Shown: positions 11,386-19,708 of the stretch, one piece after another
Position numbering within the stretch: the first letter of the stretch is position 1
Layout: the number at the start of each line of letters is the position of its first letter
DNA from: Salpingoeca rosetta
Lineage: Eukaryota; Opisthokonta; Choanoflagellata; Craspedida; Salpingoecidae
DNA length: 30,658 nt
NCBI RefSeq assembly: GCF_000188695.1
Contig: NW_004754910.1
Span: 185,568-216,225, forward strand
Direction of reading: 5' to 3'
The notes under the pieces: generated by a model
Told to the model about the DNA's origin: nothing
Database searches by the model: none
The model's input: the letters and a program-made list of their open reading frames with translations, nothing else
Program-made: the position numbers and the translations under genes

Positions 11386-11488
11386 ATGACTGCCCTCATT
11401 GATGCTTGCGAAGCAGGAGACCTCGACCGCGTGAAGCGGTTGCTGTTGCTTGCTTGTCTGTGTGATCGCCGCCCTCCAGCAAAGGCAG
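11386..11488 (+). pseudogene. Truncated start of the ankyrin/TIR gene in the left arm
   Basis: Bases 11386-11444 repeat the start of the gene whose intact copy begins at 15685, with the same upstream context, and encode MTALIDACEAGDLDRVKRLL. At 11453-11479 a 27-base piece is inverted relative to the intact gene, matching 15599-15625 in direct orientation at 25 of 27 bases. About 12 further bases (11477-11488) match the gene again before similarity stops. The frame then runs to a stop at 11656-11658 without ankyrin residues. No ankyrin repeat, COR or TIR follows. The promoter may still be active, so a short non-coding or junk-peptide transcript is possible. Confidence 0.85.
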
Positions 11489-11976
11489 TTGTCGCCTTGA
11501 CTACGACCAGAGTGGCGTTTCGACATGAGGACGTACTGTGGGTCTCTGGGTCTGTGGATGCACAGTATCATAACGTGGGAGGTTGTAACAATGTAATGTG
11601 CAGCAACAACTGCACGTATGCGAACAGTAGTAAACGAAGAAGTAAACGCAGCAACTGATCGATGGATGAGAACCAAACGCAACGACATCTAGGTATCTCA
11701 ACATGGTGTCAACAACACGGTGAACGGCGGAAAAGGCAACAGAGCAGTGGAAAGATGAAGTGATGTGAGATGGCGCCATCTCACGTTTCACAGCACCTCA
11801 AGTTGTAACGTAACACGTGCACAACAAAACTCGCCCACAGCAGACAGGGACAATGACGCTCACAGTGACCAACAGCAGCACACAGGTGCCCTGCAAACGC
11901 AACTAAGGGAAACACAATGCCAGTCGATGAAAACCACGCGAGCACCAAGGGCAAGGCAGGCGCACAGATATCCTGA
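11489..11976. other. Region between left repeat arm and the 3' end of the TIR/SAM gene
   Basis: No coding sequence is recognisable on either strand. It lies in the loop of the inverted repeat and should include the 3' UTR of the minus-strand gene. It does not resemble the corresponding intron after exon 1 of the intact gene, so it is not a continued duplicate. Confidence 0.5.
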
Positions 11977-13197
11977 TCACGCAGTGCTACTGTCAGCGTG
12001 ATGCTTCTTTGCCAAGCGGATGAGCTTGTTCGCGCACCCCATCTTCACACCCGTGGCCATCAGCACTTTAACTGTGAGAATGTCCTCCGTGACAAGGTCG
12101 AGCAAGTCTTCAATCGAGTGGATGCCGTGCTCTTCAAGTGCCAATTGCACGTGTTCCAACAGCGAGTGGCGGGTTAGCCACGCCGTCAGCTCTGGCTCAA
12201 ATGGGGAGGAGGAGGAGGAGGGGGAGGAGGGGGATGGAGGGGCGGGAGGTGGTGTAGCAAGGATTGCGGCGGTGGTGGAGGAGGAGGAGGAGGAGGATGA
12301 CTGCAGCGCAGATGAGCAAGAGGGTAAGGTGAGACACGGCGTGGGCACCAAAGCGAAGGCGACAAGGAAAAGGTATGAATGGACATACATTCACGCACAC
12401 ATGCACACACACACACACATGCACACACTATCACACCTGCGTGGATCGCCGTGCAGTTGCTCCTCCATTCTTCGCTTGCTCCTCGCTTCTGGCAGAAACT
12501 ACAACCTGGCGCACTTTCTCTGCAATTTCATGCAGCTGCGACCTGCGGTCCACAGCGGCATCCAGTGCAACCACGGCGTCAATGTCAAACAGGGACAGTA
12601 CCACTTGACGCACGCTCTTGTGCCGCTGTGGCGGTGGCAAGTGTAGCACCTGCGTGAAATACTGATCGAGGGCTGCTGCTGTTTGCTTGCTAACGGCATC
12701 TGGCAGCGTCATCGCCAACTGCTTCATGTTGTCGCGTGAATCGTACTCGCCCGCTTCCGCCCCGCTCATGCCGCTGTCGTTCGCGTTGTGCCACGTGCTG
12801 CCAAGAATCACGGGCACAATGCGATGGAGGCGGATTTTGGCGTGCTGCTGCTCCTTCTCATCTTCTTCATGCGCGCGCTGGTACTCGCGCAGCGCCAGCA
12901 TCGTCATCCACTCCAGCAGCACGTTGTCGCAGTAGTCGCTGTGCTGCAGCTGCCTCATCTGCATGATGGTGGCAGCAGAGACAATGGGGCAGGCCACCAG
13001 GCTCAGCCCAATCGCTGTCATGAACGACAACTTGAAGTTGAGGCCCGTCTCCAGGTTGTTGGCGTCCAGAAACGCAACCAGGTTACGCTGCTCCAAGCGC
13101 GGATGCAGCGCCACCAGCCCACTGCTGGCCCGCTGCCTGTGGTGATCGTGGTGGTGGAGGGAGAAGGGGGATGAGCGGGGTGTTGGCGTGGGACGAT

Positions 13198-13280
<83 letters not shown>

Positions 13281-15685
13281 CGCACACACACACACACACG
13301 CACACACACACACACACGTACACACACACACACACACGTCTCACCGGTAGCTGATGAAGACGTCGTACTTGTCCTGCAGGCCAAGGACTGGCAGGAGGGG
13401 CCTATACTTGGTGATCAGGTCATCGGGTGACAGCAGTTGTTCGTCCACCCACATGTCCTGCTTGCTCTTGTGGTGGTGCAGCACATCCTCGAAGAACAGC
13501 AGCGTCTTGTCGTCGAATGGCAGCAGCAGGTTGCTCTTCAGCTCGGGATAGCGCTCTCTGGCGGCCTCGCTGATCATGGTGGGCAGCATGTGCAGCATGG
13601 CCCGTGGCTGCGCGCTCGTGATCTTCATTTTGATGCCGCCAACAGCCGGCACAAGCTGCAGCTCAAGCTTGGTCGACTCCATGAAGCAGACGGCGTGGGT
13701 GCGGCTCAGCTTGGGCTCCTGTGATGCGCCGTGCTGTGCGTGCGCCATTACATGCGCCAACACCACTGTGAACAGTCCTTCTGGCAGGAACGACGCGTGC
13801 TGTGCGTGCTCAACTTGCACGCTTGCACTTTGCTTGAACTGCTTCAGGCTGAAGGCGACATACGCTGTCTTCTCCTCGTGCCCAACAAATGGGTTGACCT
13901 GCTGTGCTGCTGTCGTGCTCAGCGACACGGATGCCATCGCGCTGTTGTTGTGGCGAATCGTCATCGGCAGAATGGGTGGGACCAGGTACTGCTGCTCTCG
14001 CGCGCGTGTGTCAACACCCTCGCTGCCATCAGCACTATCACCGTGACCGGAGTTGGCACGAATGAGCGCTTTGCGGCTGTCGACCAGCTTGGGTGGGGAA
14101 TACTCAATGCACAGCCCATACTGCATCATCAGGTGCAGGAACGGGTCAACCAAGTTGCTGTCCACGTCGTTCCACAGCACTTCCAGCAGGCGACGGTGCA
14201 GGATGCCGCGGTCAACGAGGTCGTCCCACAGCTGCGCGCCAACGGCCCTCGCCTCGCTATCCCGCACATCACGATGCAGGTCAAAGTTGCGGATGACGCG
14301 CGTCATCATGTCCACAGCCCACTGCGGACTCAGGATCACATAGTCCTCCATGCCAGGCACGCTGTCATAGTACAGGACCATGGAATACAGGTGCAGGAAC
14401 TGAAGGCAGGCTCTCGTCTCCCGACGTGTACGCAGCCCACATGTGCGTGCAATCTTCACCACCTCGTCAAACGTGAGCAGCGGCCGTTTCTCGTCGCGGG
14501 CAATGGCGTTGAGCTTGTCGTAGAGGTGGAGGTATGGCACAGCCACCTCCTGGCTCACGTATTCCTGCCAGTGCTGTGGAGGAGATGGTCTGGCGCAGGT
14601 CCTGAATCACGGGGCCATTGGACTTGGTGTTGTCAACGGGCCAGAACCACAGACCGTGCTTGTCGTTGTGAATGACACCAGGAAAGGCTGGGTTGTGGCG
14701 CAGGCGACTGTAGATGTCGCGTGAGATCTGCTCGTGCTGCTTCCGCTTGCTGACCACATCAGCGAAGGTGCCGACGATGAGGCCGGGTGCACCCTTGGCG
14801 TGGAGGTGAAGGGAGGAGAGCCAGTGCTCCATAAACTCCCACGTCTCTGCCCGCTTGCTCTCGTCTTGGTGCAGCAGGTCCTCCATGGAGAACACCAGCA
14901 GGTACACCGCGTGCCTGGTGTGGGAATGTTTGGGCGGGGTGAGGTGAGGTGAGGAGGGGAGGGGAGGGAGTGGGGTAAGTGGGTGAGGGACAGCAGTGTC
15001 GTTCCCTGGTGCTCCCAACGCACAACAGCATCACGATACAATGCCACATTGTCAAATCAGAGACACAACACACAACGTGTAACGCAGCACAGGATATCCC
15101 CACATCGCACTTGCCTTGTGCACACGCATATTCTTGTCGGTTTGGTTGACGTCTGCGCCCTGTTCAAGCAGAAACCGCACAATCGCCTCATGGCCGTTCT
15201 TGCTCGCCACGTGCAACGGCGTGGCACCCTGAAGCCAACACACCACAGGCACAGAGAGAGAGAGTGTGTGTGTGTGTGTGGGTGTGTGGTGTGTGTGGTG
15301 TGAGAGAGAGAGAGTGTGTGTGTGTGTGTGAGGGAGTGTGTGAAACTAGAGATCAGCAACACACTCACTCACTCACACACACACACACGCGCGCGCGCGC
15401 GCAGTGTCAGCAGCAACACAATAGCGCGTGGAGAGGTTCGAGTCACAGAGGAGAGGTGTCACACGCCTGCGCCGATACCGCTACCAGCACCACCACTGCA
15501 GTACGCACGACAAGCTACCAGACACCCAGATGTCCAACAAATCACAAGGGGACTCTCACAGTTTTGTTTCGCTCGTTAACGTCTGGCTTTGCTGCGCCCT
15601 TGTCCGTGTGATCACCGCCCTCCAGTAGCAACCGCTTCACGCGGTCGAGGTCTCCTGCCTCGCAAGCATCAATGAGGGCAGTCAT
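11977..15685 (-). CDS. Ankyrin - partial Roc - COR - TIR - SAM protein (possible frameshift at 14574-14610)
   Basis: Exons on the minus strand: 15685-15560, 15228-15115, 14914-13345 (with a frame change), 13136-12437, 12300-11977; about 944 residues. Residues 1-80 are two ankyrin repeats (TALIDACEAGDLDRVKRLL; TPLHVASKNGHEAIVRFLL). The next ~115 match the second half of a Roc GTPase (VYLLVFSMEDLL; IVGTFADVV in place of the usual VGTHxD; VIQDLRQTI). The P-loop half is absent. COR follows (CLQFLHLYSMVLYYD, VILSPQWAVDMM). TIR starts at about residue 595 with KYDVFISYR, then VAFLDANNLETG, CPIVSA, DNVLLEW and RIVPVILG. The Glu of LLEW lines up with the catalytic Glu of SARM1 (DWVHKEI). SAM ends the protein (IEDLLDLVTEDI, GCANKLIRLAKKHH). 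Exon 2 seems to end at an AAG|GCAAGT donor in phase 0, but exon 3 needs phase 2, so that junction is unresolved. Known families suggest a Roco/NLR-like signalling or NADase protein; the function is inferred. Confidence 0.82.
13199..13340. repeat. (AC)n microsatellite in the TIR intron
   Basis: About 140 bases of nearly pure AC on the plus strand. It lies directly after the donor that splits the TIR domain just after ISYR, so it reads (GT)n in sense. Confidence 0.95.
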
Positions 15686-16020
15686 GGCTGGTATTCTGGT
15701 GTTGGTTGGTGAGTGTCTGTGTCTGTTTGGTTTGCCCTCAGAAGCAGAGTTATCTTTTGATAAAGTTTTGTGGTTGCCGCTGCGGGTGTTCTGCGCTTGC
15801 GGGTTGTGCTAGTGTGCTGTGCTGTCGTGCTGTGGGTGGTGGTAGACAGGATTGAGTTCTTTTGGTGCTTGCTTGCTTGGGAGGCAGCAGTTGCTCAGTT
15901 GGTCGGCACACTTCCGCTGTGTTGTTGTTAGTTGTGTGCGAGACAGCAGTCGGTGAGTTGTTTGTGCACTTTGTTGTTTTGCTTGCAGTTCTTGCTGCTG
16001 AACGCAAAACGCAAAAAAGG

Positions 16021-16028
16021 AAAAAAAA
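16021..16028 (-). terminator. Pol III oligo-T terminator of the right tRNA-Trp
   Basis: Eight A residues on the plus strand read as T8 on the minus strand, 9 bases after the tRNA 3' end. This mirrors the left copy exactly. Confidence 0.85.
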
Positions 16029-16036
16029 TCGACCGT

Positions 16037-16108
16037 GACCCCGACGAGACTCGAACTCGCAACCCATGGAACTGGAGTCCATTACGCTACCAATTGCGCC
16101 ACGGAGTC
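16037..16108 (-). tRNA. tRNA-Trp (anticodon CCA), right copy
   Basis: Identical to the left-arm gene but on the opposite strand: same 72-base cloverleaf and same CCA anticodon. Both copies keep all stems and terminators, so both look functional. Confidence 0.95.
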
Positions 16109-16772
16109 GACTGGAGGCTTTTGCGCTTCCTTGCTTCTCGTGCGATTTTTTGCGAACATGAATGCTCCTCCCATTCTTGTTCCTCCCAATCGCCTGCCTT
16201 GCTTCTTGCCTTGGAAACCACACAAGCACAACCTACCACAAGCCAGTCACAAAGTCACAAAAGCTTCAACTCACTCTCAACGTCCACACCACCAACAACC
16301 ACACATAGCACCAACCACCGTCTCTCTTTGCACTCTCCTTCTCCTCCCTCCTCCCTCCTCCCTTCTGCCAGTCTCCCAGTCTCCCAGTCCTGCTCTCGCT
16401 CCCTCCTTACCTAGGTAGTGTGGCTGGACTGACTTCACTGCCCATCGGCTGTGCTGTGTCTTGCACTCTCTTATGTAGACTCTTGCACTCTACTTACTCT
16501 ACGCTCCACTACACGTCGCACATACGTCTACACGTCGCTCGTAGCCTGTTGCAGTGTCGCCTTCTTGCTTCTGTTGCTCCCCTTTGTGCGTGCTTGCTCC
16601 CTTCTTGTCTCTCCTTTCCGTTTTTGCTCTCCTTTTGCTCTCCTTTTCTGGCGCACACCTCCAGACCTCCCTGCTCGGTTGGTATTTTCTCTTGCTCTCT
16701 CCCCGTTCCGGTTCCCGTCACCACCACCAGCCTTCTACCTTCTTCCCACCCCCTCTCTCCATCCCAATCCAC

Positions 16773-17341
16773 TCCATCGCAACTGTTCAATGGTAACGGG
16801 GCGAGCTCGGTCAACGACGAACGGAAGAATGGAAGATGAAGATAAAGCACACCTAAGCAAGAGAGAGTTGTCAATGATGTGGGGACCGGGCTGCGTTGCA
16901 ACAACGGAGGGGAGAGAATAAGGCACAACCTAAGGGGTAGAACGAGCTGAAGTGGCGCAGAAACCAGTGCGGGGAACGGGCGAATGTAACAAGCGGGCAA
17001 AAATCAGGCAAGGCAAAGGAGGGAAGCGAAATGAAACGAAGGGTGACGGGGTAGTGCGCGCTGTGGCAATGTTTGTGCGTGCAACCGTCATTGTTGTACG
17101 TGTGAGGCGCAGGTTCAGCTTGGGGTCAGGGCGTCACAGCCTCGCCGAAGAAGGACCGTGTAAGTGTGTTCCATGCCACCCTCCTCACCTAATGCATGCG
17201 AACAAGTGCGTTTGGGCACGTGTGAGACACGGGCAAGATGGACGTTGCGCTGAACATGAAAAGGAAGAACACGGGAGGCAAAAGACCAAAAAGAGCAAAG
17301 ATCTCGACACACACACACACACACGCACGCAAAATACTCAC
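16773..17341. other. Space between right repeat arm and MYRF, probably including the last MYRF exon(s)
   Basis: The MYRF-like gene has not reached a stop at 17342, so at least one further minus-strand exon should lie here. The best acceptor is TTCATGTTCAG, followed by CGCAACG from about 17249 downward; the next donor-like GTGAGG is near 17190. In the required phase the encoded residues are not clearly MYRF-like, so the C-terminal exon is not assigned. Bases 16773-17110 hold nothing else I recognise. Confidence 0.4.
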
Positions 17342-17563
17342 TCTGGACTGTGAATCGGAAGGCAGCCTGGGAGGTTGGCTCGATGGAACGAACAAACGAC
17401 TCCTGTGAGAGCACGACGGCATCAGAGGAGTGGGTCTGCATGACACCCTCGCAGCCAGCCGTCCACTCCTAAATCCAAGCGCAGCCGTATCAGTAGCCGT
17501 CGTGGTTCAAGAAGTGACCTCAAAATAAATTACAGTCAAGTCCCATCACGAGTGCACACACAC

Positions 17564-17614
<51 letters not shown>

Positions 17615-18334
17615 CGCACACACACACACACAGACACACGAACGCACCTCGACGAGGGTGAGGGTTGCATCTGGCCAGAAGGGGCGGGCGAGGATAACGG
17701 CGTCAACGGCTTGTGTGTCGAGTGCGGACGGAGCATCCACAATGAGCGCATATGTCGGCACGTCGAAGCGCCAGGGCGTTGCCGGGACGATGGAGAATGA
17801 GTCAGCAGGGATGGCGAGGGCCTCCACGTTGGCCAGATACGCGTTGCTTGACGTGGGAAGGGCGCACCTGACGAGCATAACACGGAGCCCGTGGATGAAG
17901 ATGGGAACACGTGGATGAGGATCGGTTGTTGAGACCGCGAACAAAACGATTGGAGCAAAGGAATCAAGTTTTGGCACGAACAGAGAGGCGGCAAGACCAA
18001 ACAGAGCCACAAAGAGCAACACACAGACACACACACACACACACACACACAGACAGACACACACACACACACAGACACACACAGACACACGCGTACAGGT
18101 GTCCGTCCCAGCCAGGCTGGCAGGCGCAGGTGGAGGGGGCGGTGCTGAGGGTGCAGTTGGCACGGCCTTGGAAGCAGTAGTCGCTGCACCAGTCGTAGTT
18201 GCTGGTGTAGCACTCATTGAACTCATTCACGCCAAACGCACACACGCACTCCCCTGCAAGCAGTGAACAATGCAACGTGAGCCAACGCAGACAAACACAC
18301 ATATTGCACCAAATGAGCAAACACACACACGCAC

Positions 18335-18383
<49 letters not shown>

Positions 18384-18526
18384 CACACACATACACAGCG
18401 TCATCACGCACCATCAATGCACGTCTCGTGGTCGCCACAGCCGCCAATGCACTGCACGGTGGATGGACGTCAAGCAAGAGAACACAAGCGTGTGAGATTG
18501 GCAAAAAGCATAGTAGTTTCAACCCT

Positions 18527-18566
<40 letters not shown>

Positions 18567-19638
18567 CGCACACACACACACACACACACCGTCGTCGTGC
18601 TGGTGGTGGTTGACGCAGCGGTGGTAAGGGCCTGCGAGACAGACGACAGAAAGGTGGAAAGCGAAGCAGTAACGATCGTCGTTGCTGCCACTGCCGCTGT
18701 CGTGCTCGCATCGCTCAACCCTGTTGCTGCTGCTGTTGTTGTTGTTGTTGTGGAGAGAGCACCGACGCCATCAGCCACGCCCATGCCCAGTGAAACGGTC
18801 GTGCTGGTGGATGATGTTGCGTTGACACCGTGGCTGCCACTGTTACTGCTGCCATCGTCGCTGTTGTCGTTCGAACGAATCAGAACAGCGACGCCAACAG
18901 CCAAGACAGAGGCAAGCAGCACACACAGCGTCAGCCACGCAAACATCTGCAGATACGGAAACCGCTTGCGATACACGACAGCCCCGTCACTCAGTGTCGC
19001 CTGTTCGTATGGTGGAGGACTTGGCTCTCCCCACAGCGCTTTCGTGGGCGGAGGGCCTGTGCCAGTGCTGGTGTTGGTGCTGCCACGACGGCTGTTCCCG
19101 CCATTCCCCTCCATGCTATCGTATGCATACCCGAACCCATGATACACCTCGTCATCAACACCGCTGTGGGTGCTCTCGTGGCTCTGGTGGCGGCGATGGC
19201 GGCGGCGGCGGCTGATGGTTCGCTGGCGAATGCGCTGGTTGAGCTCCTCCAACTCCTTGATGCGCAGCTCGAGGTGTTGTGTCATCTTTGACAGCTCCTG
19301 CACGGCGCCTACGCTCTCCATGAACACGCGGTCCTTGTTCACCACCAGCAGGTCGTCAATCTCCGTGCCGTCGTCAAGGGCAACGTCTCCGCAGGACTGC
19401 ACTGCGTCAGGGAGGACTTGCTGCAGCTCTTGCGCAACCACGCCCATCTCGTGTCGGTCGTCGCTGCTGCGCCCGGCCTTGCGGGCCCATTCCTCCTTCA
19501 AGTCGTACTCGTACAGGGTCATGCGGTTGACGTTGTCGAGGTGCCGCTTCGTGCTTGCAGCGTGGATGTTCTCCTTCACCCTCTTGTCCGACGTCTGCAG
19601 CAGATGTCCAGTCACCCTGCACGAGCGTGCGTGCGTGC

Positions 19639-19708
<70 letters not shown>

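Larger units (their letters stand above)
10314..11488 (+). repeat. Left arm of ~1.2 kb inverted repeat
   Basis: Reverse-complement of 15584-16772. From the tRNA through the start of the ankyrin gene, paired coordinates sum exactly to 27071 (10963 with 16108, 11386 with 15685, 11444 with 15627), so there is no net indel there. The 480-base stretch 10842-11321 and its partner give identical translations. Outside the tRNA, the right arm has about 27 extra bases, including a short duplicated unit next to CGACGTGTAG, and the left arm has a few extra bases near 10323-10335. The arm holds the upstream region of the EF-hand gene, a tRNA-Trp gene and the first ~60 coding bases of the ankyrin/TIR gene. 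Confidence 0.95.
15584..16772 (-). repeat. Right arm of ~1.2 kb inverted repeat
   Basis: Reverse-complement partner of 10314-11488. It contains the real first exon start of the ankyrin/TIR gene, its upstream region, the second tRNA-Trp, and a copy of the EF-hand gene's 5' region that ends without that gene. It carries about 27 net extra bases between the tRNA and its outer end. Confidence 0.95.

Noticed and set aside
14574..14610. 37-base intron accepted as the gene model
   Set aside because: It would be a third the length of the shortest other intron here and would delete conserved Roc residues; kept only as an alternative to a frameshift.
10314..16772. Inverted arms as terminal repeats of a DNA transposon, or tRNA-derived SINEs
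   Set aside because: No transposase, target-site duplication or A-rich tail is visible. Only two copies exist, each holding parts of neighbouring unique genes, so an inverted segmental duplication explains it better.
16420..16921. ORFs after the right arm as a relic of the EF-hand gene
   Set aside because: Similarity stops at about 16772 before any EF-hand coding base; the following codons show no MPKKK start or EF-hand residues.
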